DNA from: Desulfobacter vibrioformis DSM 8776
GTDB taxonomy: Bacteria > Desulfobacterota > Desulfobacteria > Desulfobacterales > Desulfobacteraceae
Direction of reading: 5' to 3'
NCBI RefSeq assembly: GCF_000745975.1
Contig: NZ_KN050796.1
Coordinates: forward strand, 80,351-144,350
Length of the DNA stretch: 64,000 bases
Under the pieces are notes generated by a model. It was given only the letters and a program-made list of their open reading frames with translations. It was not told the origin of the DNA and did no database searches. Both the position numbers and the translations under genes were made by a program. Shown here in pieces: positions 37,489 to 46,573 of this stretch (positions are counted from its first letter, which is position 1; every line of letters begins with the position of its first letter).

Positions 37489-39737
37489 TGTCTGAAAATT
37501 TTTTTTTACCCCGGATCACAGATATTGTGATCCGGGGTTTAAATTTTGATCTTCCCTTTGAACTGGCTGCTGCCCGGTTTTCCCGGCAAGAGGGCACAGT
37601 GGTGCTTTTGTCCGGATCTGATCTGGACTGTGCCCGGTATCATATCCTTGGTGCAGACCCCTGGCTGACGCTGAAAGGAACAGGGGAGACGATCTGTCTT
37701 AACGTCAAAGATTCAGCCGGGTGCTTTGTCTGCCATGAAACAGACCAGGATCCGTTTGACCTGGTTGATACCCTGGTAAAAAAGCTTTCTTTTTTGGATA
37801 AGGCATTCAAACTGCCTGTGACCGCCGGCCTGTTCGGTTATTTTGCCTATGATTTAAAAGACAGAATCGAAAACCTGCCCCGGACCTGTGTGGGCAATGG
37901 TTTGCCCGATATCTGCCTGTATGCCCCGTCCGTTGTTTTGATCCAGGATCGAAAAACCTGTGAAAACTGGCTTTGTCTGCCTGTATTTGACCGGGATAAG
38001 GGACAAGAAGATGTTCTGGCCCGGGAAGAATACTTTTTAAAGCGGCTTGAACAATCCTGGCACCCCGGTGCTTTCTGCGCGGATGGCACAGGATTTGTCT
38101 CTTCATTTGCCAAACCGGAATATCTGTCAGCCGTATCACAGATTATTGCGCATTTAAGACAGGGTGATATCTACCAGGCCAATCTGTCCCAGCGTTTTGA
38201 AACCGGTTTCAACGGCGATGCCTATGCCCTGTTTTTAAAGTTGTTTGAAAAGAATCCCGCGCCATTTTTTGCCTTTATCCAGGCCGGGGACCACCAGGTG
38301 GTTTCCACATCTCCCGAACGCTTTCTCAAAGTTGAGGGCAGCACCGTTGAATCCCGGCCCATCAAAGGCACCATTTCCCGGGGAAACACGCCTGAACAGG
38401 ACAGGGAAAACGCGGGAACCTTATCCCGGAGCACCAAGGATGATGCTGAACTGACCATGATTGTGGATTTGATGCGCAATGATCTGTCCCGGATCACAGA
38501 ACACGATTCTGTGGACGTCACAGCCCATAAACGCCTGGAACCCTATGACAATGTGTTTCATCTGGTGTCTGTGGTTAGAGGCCGCCTGAAAGCGGATGTT
38601 TCCTGCGCTGGAGTGGTCCGGGCCGCTTTTCCCGGGGGATCCATCACCGGCTGTCCCAAGATCCGCGCCATGGAAATCATTGATGCGCTGGAACCTGTAA
38701 AGCGTCATGTGTATACCGGTGCCATCGGATATTTAAGTTTCCACGGCACCATGGATCTCTCCATTGCCATTCGCACGGCCGTGGTCCATGACGGGCGGCT
38801 GTTTTTTTCCGTGGGCGGCGGCGTGGTCTATGATTCGGACCCTGAGAAAGAGTTTGAAGAGACCCTGGCCAAGGGAAAGACCCTGATGGACACCCTGGCA
38901 CAAGGGGCGGGCCAACATATTGAAAAATCAATCATTGCCTGGGTAAACGGCTGCTTTGTCCCCCAGGACCTTGCCCGGGTGCCTGCCGGTATCCCAGGTT
39001 TTTTATACGGAGCCGGCCTGTTTGAAACCATCCGGGTGGACGCGGGAATTCCCCTTCGACTGCCTGAACATACCAGGCGTCTTGAACAATCCTGGGGCGC
39101 TGTGTTTGGTCAATCTTTGCCGGATATCTGCTGGGAATCGGTTGTCGAACAGCTTATTTCCCAAAACGGGTTTGAACAAAAAATCTGCGCGGTCAAGCTT
39201 GTGGCGGCAAAGGATGAGCGGCCGGGGCGGCATGTGTTTGTCGCCGCTTTTATCCGCACCTATATGCATCGTCTTGAACTGCTTGGCAAAAAAAGCCTTG
39301 ATCTGGTTGTCTTTCCCCATGCCAGACACTCATTTCTGGCAGACCATAAATCCATGAATTACCTGTTCTACGACCTGGCCCGGGCCTTTGCCCTTGATCA
39401 TGGCGCGGATGAATCCCTGATTTTAAATTCAGACAGCACTGTGTCTGAAACAAATACCTGCAATATTATGGCCCTGGATGGTAAAAATATGGTCATACCT
39501 GCTTCCAGTCATGTGCTTGACGGGATAACGCTTGGGTGTGTCATACAGATCATGGCAAAAAAAGGCTTCACCATAAACCGGGTTGCTTTGGATGTTGAAC
39601 GGTTTTGCACTCTGCCGTATGTGTTTGTAACCAATGCGCTCATGGGAATGGTACCGGTCCGGCGCATTGACAACACGATGCTGAATATAGACCCTCTGCT
39701 TTGCCGCCAGGTCAATGAAATCCTCTTATCTGCTTGA
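37488..39737 (+). CDS. pabBC: Fused aminodeoxychorismate synthase component I and aminodeoxychorismate lyase
   Basis: 749 residues. Residues ~1-465 are the chorismate-binding component I: STSPERFLKVEGSTVESRPI, GTISRGNTPEQDRENAGTL and PGGSITGCPKIRAMEIIDAL. Residues ~485-749 are a class IV PLP aminotransferase fold: GFLYGAGLFETIRVDAG, the PLP-lysine in LADHKSMNYLFYDLARAFA, and NSDSTVSETNTCNIMAL. Together with a glutaminase subunit encoded elsewhere, it makes 4-aminobenzoate for folate. The fusion is known in several bacterial phyla. It overlaps the hydrolase gene upstream by one base. Confidence 0.93.
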   Translation: MSENFFLPRITDIVIRGLNFDLPFELAAARFSRQEGTVVLLSGSDLDCARYHILGADPWLTLKGTGETICLNVKDSAGCFVCHETDQDPFDLVDTLVKKLSFLDKAFKLPVTAGLFGYFAYDLKDRIENLPRTCVGNGLPDICLYAPSVVLIQDRKTCENWLCLPVFDRDKGQEDVLAREEYFLKRLEQSWHPGAFCADGTGFVSSFAKPEYLSAVSQIIAHLRQGDIYQANLSQRFETGFNGDAYALFLKLFEKNPAPFFAFIQAGDHQVVSTSPERFLKVEGSTVESRPIKGTISRGNTPEQDRENAGTLSRSTKDDAELTMIVDLMRNDLSRITEHDSVDVTAHKRLEPYDNVFHLVSVVRGRLKADVSCAGVVRAAFPGGSITGCPKIRAMEIIDALEPVKRHVYTGAIGYLSFHGTMDLSIAIRTAVVHDGRLFFSVGGGVVYDSDPEKEFEETLAKGKTLMDTLAQGAGQHIEKSIIAWVNGCFVPQDLARVPAGIPGFLYGAGLFETIRVDAGIPLRLPEHTRRLEQSWGAVFGQSLPDICWESVVEQLISQNGFEQKICAVKLVAAKDERPGRHVFVAAFIRTYMHRLELLGKKSLDLVVFPHARHSFLADHKSMNYLFYDLARAFALDHGADESLILNSDSTVSETNTCNIMALDGKNMVIPASSHVLDGITLGCVIQIMAKKGFTINRVALDVERFCTLPYVFVTNALMGMVPVRRIDNTMLNIDPLLCRQVNEILLSA

Positions 39738-39915
39738 TGAACAGACCGAATGCCTTGTCTGTCTAAAATTTTTGAACCCGACCCGTTGAGCCTGATCCGT
39801 TGAACCTGATCCGTTGGTCATCCTGTTTTTTATCTGCAATGAACGGACAGCCTTGAATTTAAGGGTTGAATAGGCTATTTTCCTATTCGTTGGTAAAAAA
39901 GAATGGATACAAAAA

Positions 39916-40659
39916 ATGAAATACATCAATTTTAAAATCAATCTTATCATCATTTTTGCATTTCTGTTTTCCTTTGCAGGACCGTCGCATGTCTGGGCAG
40001 GTCCCAGGGCTGTGCCGGTGGCACCCTCTTTTGATTTTAAATCTGTTCTTGAAGGAGAGAATTTCACCCATGATTTTATCATAAAAAACCAGGGTGATAC
40101 GCCCCTGAACATTACCGGGGTCCAGCCCCCCTGAGGCTGTGACAAGAAAGCCTATGACAGGCAGATTCCCCCGGGCGGGGAAGGAAAAATAACCATTGGT
40201 GTTAAGACCGCAGGGTATGGCGGGCGTGAGCTGATTAAGAAAATTCTGGTTAAAACCGATGATCCCGAAAATAAAAAATTTTATTTGAGAATTGCCGGCA
40301 AAGTTAAAGAGATTGTCAAGATCAGTCCCAGCACCGTAAACCTGAGCGGGGAACCCGGTCAGACCTTAAGTGACGTGGTCACCATTGAACCGGTGCAGGG
40401 GGATGAATTAAAGATCCTTGACATGACGCTTAAGTATAATAAGCAGATAAAGGCTGAACTGATCAAGCCCGGTCAGGGGGAAAAAATTTGGCAGGTCAGG
40501 ATTTCCTGCGATTCCGACAGTCCTGCGGATATTTATGATTTTATTACATTGACAACAGACAACCCCCATAAACCGCATTTGAGAATCAGGGTTTATGCCA
40601 TTTTTGAAAAGGCAGCGTATCGGGAAAAGAGTGATTCAAATATACATGGAAACAAATGA
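39916..40659 (+). CDS. DUF1573-like secreted protein with probable selenocysteine (in-frame TGA at 40132)
   Basis: 247 residues if the TGA at codon 73 is read through. An N-terminal signal peptide (KINLIIIFAFLFSFAGP..VWA) is followed by a DUF1573/ASPM-like immunoglobulin fold: FDFKSVLEGENFTHDFIIKN, GVQPP-TGA-GCDKK, then IPPGGEGKITIGVKTAGYGG, ILVKTDDPENKKFYLRIAG. Relatives have a CGC triplet at the place where this gene reads TGA-Gly-Cys, so the TGA replaces the first Cys. The frame is the same on both sides and conserved features flank it, which argues against a frameshift or decay. The TGA can be drawn in a hairpin (AGGCT 40134-40138 with AGCCT 40149-40153). Such proteins sit in the periplasm; function is unknown. 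Confidence 0.7.
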
Positions 40660-40681
40660 GCAGCCCAAGGAATCTAACCGA

Positions 40682-41323
40682 ATGGATACAGCACTAATTA
40701 AGGCCGTTGTGTTTGACTGCGACGGTGTCATGTTTGATACGGCCCGGGCCAACCGCATATTTTATAATGATGTTTTGGTTGGTTTTAACAAACCACCCCT
40801 TGATGATGAGCAGTTTATAAACGTTCATATGATGACGGTAAAAGCTGCTGTTGAATATCTTTTTCCGGAAATGGATGACCACCGGCCTGTATATGAGATG
40901 ATCAAACGCATCGGCTATGAAAGTGTCGTCCCCTTTATGCTGATGGAACCGGGCCTGATTGAGCTGCTGGATGCCATAAAGCAGGCTGGTATGGTGCGCG
41001 GTGTGGCCACAAACCGGACCAATACCATGGAAAATGTGCTTATTGAACATAAGCTGAAAACCGCTTTTGATATTGTTGTCACGGCATCTGATGTGGCCCA
41101 TCCCAAACCCTTCCCTGATCAGCTTGAAAAAATAATGGGGGCTTATGCGCTGCTGCCCCGGCAAATTGTGTTCATCGGGGATTCCATATACGATAAGAAA
41201 GCGGCTGAATCTGCTGGCACCTGGTTCATTGCATTTAAGCATCCCGGGCTGCAAGCCCATGCCCATGCAGTATCTATGGATGAGGTGGGAGAACTGTTAA
41301 AGTTAAACAAATATAATTCTTGA
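40682..41323 (+). CDS. HAD-superfamily phosphatase (phosphoglycolate phosphatase-like)
   Basis: 213 residues from the ATG at 40682 (AAGGA 10 nt upstream); an in-frame ATG at 40646 would overlap the DUF1573-like gene by 14 nt. HAD motifs: nucleophile Asp in AVVFDCDGVMFDTA, Thr in VRGVATNRTNT (motif II), Lys in DVAHPKPFPDQ (motif III) and the acidic pair in IVFIGDSIYDKKAA (motif IV). A helical cap lies between motifs I and II. It dephosphorylates a small metabolite; phosphoglycolate or pyrophosphate are the commonest substrates in this subgroup, but specificity cannot be read. Confidence 0.88.
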   Translation: MDTALIKAVVFDCDGVMFDTARANRIFYNDVLVGFNKPPLDDEQFINVHMMTVKAAVEYLFPEMDDHRPVYEMIKRIGYESVVPFMLMEPGLIELLDAIKQAGMVRGVATNRTNTMENVLIEHKLKTAFDIVVTASDVAHPKPFPDQLEKIMGAYALLPRQIVFIGDSIYDKKAAESAGTWFIAFKHPGLQAHAHAVSMDEVGELLKLNKYNS

Positions 41324-41443
41324 CAAATCAGCCAATCATCATTAAATCTTACAAGATTTTTAAATAGAATTGAAGTTAGGTGCAGGGTCAAGGCACCTGA
41401 CAATTATACTGGTAGTTAACTATAGATAAGGAGAATGACGTAT

Positions 41444-42721
41444 ATGTCTAAATTAGTTGCACCCCACGGCGGGAAAGGTCTTGTATGTTGCAAGCTTGAA
41501 GGCGCAGAACTGGCAGCAGAACTGAAAAAAGCCGAAGGTCTGAAAAAAATCGAAATCTCTTCCCAGGTTAAAGGCGACCTGATCATGCTCGGTATCGGCG
41601 GTTTCTCTCCGCTGAACGGCTTCATGACCAAAGCCGACTGGAAAGGCGTTTGCGAAGACTTTCTGCTGGCTGACGGTACTTTCTGGCCGGTTCCCGTTAT
41701 GCTCGACGCTGCGGCTGCTGATGCTGCAGAGATCAATGTTGGCGATGAAATCACCCTGGAAAGAAACGGTGAAATCTATGCCACCATGAAGATCGAAGAA
41801 AAGTTCGAGATGACCGAAGACGAGAAAAAATGGGAATGTGAGAAAGTTTATAAAGGTCATGGCGAAGAGTCTGCTGATGACGTATTCTGGAAAATCGCCA
41901 TGGAAGATCATCCCGGCGTTCAGATGGTTATGGCCAGAAAAGAGTTCTGCCTGGCTGGCCCTGTAAAAGTTCTTTCCGAAGGCGAATTCCCCGAAAAATT
42001 CAAAGGCGTTTACCTGACCCCGAAAGAAACCCGCGCTATCATGGATGAAAAAGGCTGGGCCAACGTTGCTTCCATGCAGCTGAGAAACCCCATGCACAGG
42101 TCCCATGAGCATCTGTGCAAGATCGCCCTTGACGTATGTGACGGCGTTCTGATTCACTCCCTGATCGGTAACCTCAAACCCGGCGACATCCCCGCAGAAG
42201 TTCGTATCAAATGTATCGATCGTCTGATCCAGGATTACTTCGTACCCGAGCACGTTATTAACGGCGGATATCCCCTGGACATGAGATATGCCGGTCCCCG
42301 TGAAGGCCTGCTGCATGCTACCTTCCGTCAGAACTACGGTGTTAACAGAATGATCATCGGCCGTGACCATGCCGGCGTTGGTGACTTCTACACCCTGTTT
42401 GAAGCACAGGAAATCTTTGACAGCATCCCCATGCCCGAAGACGCTGGCAAACGCCTGCTGTGCGAACCGCTGAAAATTGACTGGACCTTCTACTGCAAGA
42501 AATGCGACGGCATGGCTTCCATGAGAACCTGCCCCCATGGCAAAGACGACCGTGTTATCCTCTCCGGTACTAAACTGCGTCACGCCCTGTCCAACAACCA
42601 GCCCGTTGTTGATCACTTTGGCCGTGAAGAAGTTCTGGTTATCCTCAGAGAATACTATGCCAGCCTGACCGAGAAGGTTGAAGTAAAACTGCAGAGCCAT
42701 GCAGAAGGTACAAAGATGTAA
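41444..42721 (+). CDS. sat: Sulfate adenylyltransferase (ATP sulfurylase), dissimilatory type
   Basis: 425 residues from the ATG at 41444; AAGGAG lies 10 nt before it, while an ATG 9 bases upstream is too close to that site. It activates sulfate to APS, the first step of sulfate respiration. Motifs are [20 protein letters not shown] (the QxRNP and HxxH type substrate site) and [20 protein letters not shown], followed by [20 protein letters not shown], a Cys/His cluster of homo-oligomeric Sat. Codons are strikingly uniform (CTG, AAA, GGC, GTT), as expected for one of the most abundant proteins. No APS reductase genes lie nearby. A strong terminator follows. Confidence 0.97.
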   Translation: MSKLVAPHGGKGLVCCKLEGAELAAELKKAEGLKKIEISSQVKGDLIMLGIGGFSPLNGFMTKADWKGVCEDFLLADGTFWPVPVMLDAAAADAAEINVGDEITLERNGEIYATMKIEEKFEMTEDEKKWECEKVYKGHGEESADDVFWKIAMEDHPGVQMVMARKEFCLAGPVKVLSEGEFPEKFKGVYLTPKETRAIMDEKGWANVASMQLRNPMHRSHEHLCKIALDVCDGVLIHSLIGNLKPGDIPAEVRIKCIDRLIQDYFVPEHVINGGYPLDMRYAGPREGLLHATFRQNYGVNRMIIGRDHAGVGDFYTLFEAQEIFDSIPMPEDAGKRLLCEPLKIDWTFYCKKCDGMASMRTCPHGKDDRVILSGTKLRHALSNNQPVVDHFGREEVLVILREYYASLTEKVEVKLQSHAEGTKM

Positions 42722-42765
42722 GTTAAGGACTTTCCTTTTCTGACATCCGTTTTGTGATGTAAATT

Positions 42766-42807
42766 AAAGCGGCTTTTTCCTGATTACAGGAAAAGCCGCT
42801 TTTATTT
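42766..42807. terminator. Bidirectional terminator between sat and the stress protein gene
   Basis: AAAGCGGCTTTTTCCTG (42766-42782) pairs with CAGGAAAAGCCGCTTT (42787-42802) with one bulged base and a 4-nt loop, followed by TATTTTATTT. It lies between two convergent genes. Confidence 0.88.
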
Positions 42808-42810
42808 TAT

Positions 42811-43641
42811 TTAGGTAAGGGAAATACGGCAGTTTGGGCCTGTCACCAGAAGATTGTTGGTAACAGTGGACTGGATATGCTCCATTTTACTTCCCAAAAG
42901 AATTTCCTTAATTAAACCGTGTCCATAGGCCCCAAGAACGATCAAAGAGTCGTGGGGCACCTCATACAGCATCCGGTCAAATTCGGAAGATTCATAGAAA
43001 CACCATTCATTGACATACTGATCCACAAGTTCCTCAAGTTCCGAACCCCGGACCATATCCCGGTAAACATCCTCGTTGTTATTTTCAAGTACGGTATAAA
43101 TTTTCAACGGAAATCCCGAGGCCATGGCGATTTTCAGCCCCAGGACAAGGGCGTTCATGGCATTGGATGACCCGCCGAAAAAAACGGATATACTTTTCCA
43201 TGCCTTGAACACGGGGCTTGCAATGAGAATGGGAAAGGTGGCCTGTTTAATCATCCGCCGGACCTTGGGCCCCAGATGTCCCAACCCTATTTGGGATGAG
43301 CGGTCACTGACCGAACGCTGGGAGCACATATAATCAAATTGGCTGGATATATCCGGCAGGGTGGAGGCGGTAAAGTTTTTGGGTTCATAGAACCTTGGCG
43401 GAATCCCGGCCTCATCAAAAAGCGCAATGACATGTTCATGGGCAGTCTCCGGAAAGGCTAAAAATGAGCTGTCCAGGTTCACCTGTACCACATCATTGGA
43501 AAAATACATTAAGAACTTATCTGTTTTAGGGATATACACAACAGGATAGGCATTGATGGTTTTACAAAAATGCAGGGACTGCAAAAAGGTTTCCCTGCCA
43601 AAGGGGGTATTCCTGAAAATATGAAGCAGTTTATAATTCAT
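42811..43641 (-). CDS. Universal stress protein family, tandem-domain form
   Basis: 276 residues from the ATG at 43641 (AAGGAG 6 nt upstream). It begins MNYKLLHIFRNTPFGRETF, and the second half reads ISVFFGGSSNAMNALVLGLK and later IVLGAYGHGLIKEILLGS, the latter close to the ATP-binding GxGxxG(S/T) loop of UspA. The first domain is more diverged. It lies 37 nt downstream of the CLC channel gene on the same strand, so the three genes (EIIA fusion, CLC, Usp) form an operon. Role in stress or ion signalling is inference. Confidence 0.85.
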   Translation of the reverse strand: MNYKLLHIFRNTPFGRETFLQSLHFCKTINAYPVVYIPKTDKFLMYFSNDVVQVNLDSSFLAFPETAHEHVIALFDEAGIPPRFYEPKNFTASTLPDISSQFDYMCSQRSVSDRSSQIGLGHLGPKVRRMIKQATFPILIASPVFKAWKSISVFFGGSSNAMNALVLGLKIAMASGFPLKIYTVLENNNEDVYRDMVRGSELEELVDQYVNEWCFYESSEFDRMLYEVPHDSLIVLGAYGHGLIKEILLGSKMEHIQSTVTNNLLVTGPNCRISLT

Positions 43642-43678
43642 TTCAAGTCTCCTTGGGCCCATGAACAGGGGGGCGGGA

Positions 43679-45427
43679 TCATTGTATATTGGTCTGCATG
43701 ATCAGTTCCCTGCGGTACAGATCAAGTATCCGTGCCTTGGAAATCATCCCGGAAAATCTGTGGTGATCCACCACCGGGATATGATCAATGTTAAAGGTCT
43801 CCATGAATTCCAGTACATCATGGAGATCATCGTCAAAGGATGCTGTCACCATATCCGTATCCATGATCTGGTTAAGAAAGATCATGTCATAAAAGGCTGG
43901 GTCCAAGGCATATTTCCTGATATTTGAAACACGAACCATCCCCAGGTAGTCGCCGGTCTTATCTGCTATAACCGGGTAATGGTCGCGGTCTGAATTGCGG
44001 ATTTTATTAATAAAATCCCTGAAAATCATATTTTCCGATACAGTGGTGTAATTGGTGTTTATGATTTCGTTTAAGCTTAAATCCGACAAAATTCTTGCAT
44101 CTGTTCCGGGCCGCATGAATTCGCCGCGTTCAATAAGGTCTTTGAAATAAAAGGAAGAGGGCTCAATAATATGGCTTAACGTTGACGAAATGGAAGAAAC
44201 CAGCAGCAAAAGCAAAATAGCCTCGTAGCCGCCGGTAATCTCTGCAATCAGAAAAATACTGCTCAATGGGGCCTGCATAACCCCGGACATGATACCGGCC
44301 ATGCCTAAAAGGGCATAGGTACCTTCCGAGGCCACTGCGGCATTGGGGAAAACAAACATCATGGCCTTGTAAAATACCACCCCGGTAAGGCTGCCGATGA
44401 GCAGGCAGGGCGCAAATATGCCACCGGAGCCGCCCCAGCCAAGGGTTATGGCCGTGGCAAATATTTTTAGAAAAATACCGATGAATATGAGCCAGAAAGC
44501 CATGTGAAACGTGCCGTCCACCATCTCAATGATCGGATGATACCCCTCGCCCAGCACCATGGGCATGAAGATTCCCATGGTTCCCACTGTGCAGCCGCCG
44601 ATCATTGCCCGAAGCCAGGGAGATACCGGCGTCCGTTTGGCTAAGGCGCCAACTGTTCTGAGCATCCGTGTAAAAATCACGGATATCAAAGCGGTGAACA
44701 GGGCAAGCCCGATGCTGCCCAGAATATCACCTGTAAAAATACTGAAGGTGTGATGCTGGAAAAGCTCTTTTTTAGGGATAATGGCTTCACTGATCTGGGC
44801 CCCGGCCACAGCAGCAATGGTAATGGGAATAATATTGACAAATTTCCATTCCCCAAGAATGATCTCAACGGAAAAAATAAGACCAGCCACAGGGGCGTGG
44901 AAAATGGAAGCAATGGCACCTGCTGTACCGCAGCCCACCAATGTCATGCGCTGCCTGTCATTCAGGCCTAAAAATTTAGCGATATTGGAGCCTATGGCAG
45001 ATCCGCTCATGACAACCGGGGCCTCAGGACCTGCGGAGCCGCCGCTGGCAATGGTGAAAAAACTGGATATAAGCCTGGAAAAGGTGGAGCGAAGCCGTAA
45101 TAGCCCCCCCCGTCTGGATACGGCATATATAACTTCCGGCACACCATGGCCTGCACCTTCCCGCATAACCTTGTCAAGAAATAAAAATGAGATCAGGGCC
45201 CCTATTCCGGGCAGAATAAAGGCCCAGGCATACTGGCGGTACGGTTGAAAAAATTCAAGAACCGCGGCCAGGGAAAGCCTTAATGTCACGGCTGCAAGGC
45301 CTGCAAAAACACCGACAACTGCGCCGGCAGTCATCAGCACAAGCCGGTCATCAAAAAGAAAAAATTTTGCGTAAAAAATGTTATAGATTTGCTTAAGTTT
45401 GCGCATGAGATGGGTCCGGATAACCAC
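43679..45427 (-). CDS. CLC-type chloride channel/transporter with two CBS domains
   Basis: 582 residues. Residues ~25-420 form the CLC membrane domain: AGHGVPEV (GSGIP-like), GSAGPEAPVV (GREGP-like, with the gating Glu position kept as GPEAP) and GGSGGIFAPCL (GxFxP). Two CBS domains follow (~450-575) and probably bind adenine nucleotides. It moves chloride or another anion, possibly with protons. The GTG at 45427 begins directly after the stop of the EIIA fusion gene; an ATG at 45406 is an alternative, and neither has a strong ribosome site. Confidence 0.92.
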   Translation of the reverse strand: MVIRTHLMRKLKQIYNIFYAKFFLFDDRLVLMTAGAVVGVFAGLAAVTLRLSLAAVLEFFQPYRQYAWAFILPGIGALISFLFLDKVMREGAGHGVPEVIYAVSRRGGLLRLRSTFSRLISSFFTIASGGSAGPEAPVVMSGSAIGSNIAKFLGLNDRQRMTLVGCGTAGAIASIFHAPVAGLIFSVEIILGEWKFVNIIPITIAAVAGAQISEAIIPKKELFQHHTFSIFTGDILGSIGLALFTALISVIFTRMLRTVGALAKRTPVSPWLRAMIGGCTVGTMGIFMPMVLGEGYHPIIEMVDGTFHMAFWLIFIGIFLKIFATAITLGWGGSGGIFAPCLLIGSLTGVVFYKAMMFVFPNAAVASEGTYALLGMAGIMSGVMQAPLSSIFLIAEITGGYEAILLLLLVSSISSTLSHIIEPSSFYFKDLIERGEFMRPGTDARILSDLSLNEIINTNYTTVSENMIFRDFINKIRNSDRDHYPVIADKTGDYLGMVRVSNIRKYALDPAFYDMIFLNQIMDTDMVTASFDDDLHDVLEFMETFNIDHIPVVDHHRFSGMISKARILDLYRRELIMQTNIQ

Positions 45428-46144
45428 TTACATCTTTTGGGCTAGGTGCAGGGCATCAATTTTTTCGATCAACTCGGATTGTTCCGGGCAGGTTTTTAAA
45501 AATTCACTGAACTGCCTGTTCCGTAAACAAAAAGATAGAGAGGAGAGCAGATAAAGATGGAACTTTAATTCCGGGAACAGGATGAAAAACAGGGTAGATA
45601 CAGGCTGGTTGTCCAATGCATGATAATTCACGGGATTTTTAAGGAAGCAGGCTGCAATCATGGGCTGGTCAAGATATTCAAGGGGGGTTCTTGGGTGGGG
45701 AATGGCAATACCGCCGCCAATCCCTGTGGACAAAGCCTCTTCCCTTTTAACAAGCTGCCGGACAAGATCGGTTCTGCAATCATCCGGTACGGCCTTAATT
45801 CTTTCAACGCATGCGCTAATTACGGACGGCACATCCGGTCCTGTGTCAATCTGGTGATACACACCGCCGGTTTCAAGGGCAGTGGACAAAGAGATCTCCT
45901 CTTCGGTCTCAGGTCCCTGGACCGGGCGGGGTTCCAGGTTAAGGGAAATATGGTTTTTCGCAGCCCAGTTTTTCAAATCCCTGGCATGAAAGCCGTAGGT
46001 GCTTCCCTTTTTGGACACAGGCAGCTTTCCCTGGCGGATCCAGCGCTCTATGGTTGTACGGGATACCCCTAAAGACTTGCATAACTCAGATATTAGAATT
46101 TCCATTTTTTTTATTGCCGCCGCCTGCTGTATGATAAATTTCAT
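45428..46144 (-). CDS. DNA-binding domain fused to a PTS EIIA-like domain
   Basis: 238 residues. An excisionase/MerR-like helix-turn-helix sits near the N-terminus (ELCKSLGVSRTTIERWIRQ), and residues ~85-235 form an EIIA-fructose/Ntr domain with the phospho-His in GGGIAIPHPRTPL (~158). The phosphoryl state could control DNA binding or the neighbouring CLC channel. The stop is followed at once by the GTG of the CLC gene, so the two are coupled. A second ATG at 46105 would remove 13 residues; neither has a clear ribosome site. Target and phosphodonor are unknown. Confidence 0.8.
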   Translation of the reverse strand: MKFIIQQAAAIKKMEILISELCKSLGVSRTTIERWIRQGKLPVSKKGSTYGFHARDLKNWAAKNHISLNLEPRPVQGPETEEEISLSTALETGGVYHQIDTGPDVPSVISACVERIKAVPDDCRTDLVRQLVKREEALSTGIGGGIAIPHPRTPLEYLDQPMIAACFLKNPVNYHALDNQPVSTLFFILFPELKFHLYLLSSLSFCLRNRQFSEFLKTCPEQSELIEKIDALHLAQKM

Positions 46145-46146
46145 TT

Positions 46147-46400
46147 TAAATTTTGGTAATTATATAAACTAAACCCGCCGGAATAACAACCCCGCTCAGG
46201 GTAATCACCAGGACCCGCGCGCGTAGACATTGATATCCAAGCGCTTATCATCTGGATGGCTTTTTTATCTTTTGAAGGGCAAGTTATCAAGCGTGTCGTG
46301 GTGCATAAAAATAGTTGCACCAAAGCGATCTGCGGTCTTACCCGCAGGCACATGAAAAACCTTATCAGTACAAAATCGGCAACACTACATTTGTAAAATA
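46147..46400 (-). other. Gap with possible degraded coding remnant
   Basis: No intact gene is seen between the EIIA fusion and the molybdoenzyme promoter. On the minus strand two short protein-like frames occur: one including KVFHVPAGKTADRFG (ending near 46270) and another with a hydrophobic stretch (VLVITLSGVVIPAGLVYII) that ends just before the EIIA fusion start. They may be pieces of a decayed gene or chance. Neither has a start with a ribosome site. Confidence 0.25.
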
Positions 46401-46407
46401 TATTTAA

Positions 46408-46426
46408 AATTCAATATATTAAATAA
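46408..46426 (+). promoter_or_regulatory. Shared AT-rich motif, copy 1 (candidate activator site)
   Basis: AATTCA-NNN-TATTAAATAA lies with its centre 44 bp before the -24 GG of the promoter below. The same motif (AATTCA-NNN-TATTAAACAA) lies 33 bp before the matching promoter at 48836. The 11-bp difference is about one turn of the helix. It may bind the NtrC-type regulator encoded at 55857. Confidence 0.45.
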
Positions 46427-46459
46427 TTAAGAAAAATTTTTCGGGACAATAACGGCCCC

Positions 46460-46476
46460 TGGCATGGTTATAGCTA
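46460..46476 (+). promoter_or_regulatory. Sigma-54 promoter of the molybdoenzyme gene
   Basis: TGGCATGGTTATAGCTA has GG (46461-46462) and GC (46473-46474) separated by 10 nt. Predicted start near 46486 gives an ~88-nt leader. It matches the promoter at 48836 at 15 of 17 positions. Confidence 0.65.
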
Positions 46477-46573
46477 TACAGCGATCTGTTAAGTTTCGAA
46501 CGTGAGGAATTAAAAAACGATATAGCCCGGGCCATGGTTCCGGAAAAATAACAGTTCGTCAGGGAGAGCAAAT

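Noticed and set aside
40120-40150. A frameshift or pseudogene explanation for the DUF1573-like gene
   Set aside because: The frame is identical before and after the TGA and family features flank it directly, so no indel is needed. A simple nonsense mutation cannot be excluded from sequence alone.
41453-42700. A long open frame antisense to sat (415 codons)
   Set aside because: It results from the uniform codon use of sat; its product has no recognisable features and no ribosome site.
46141-46353. A 70-codon minus-strand frame before the EIIA fusion gene
   Set aside because: No ribosome site, no family resemblance, and a composition unlike its neighbours; kept only as a possible remnant.
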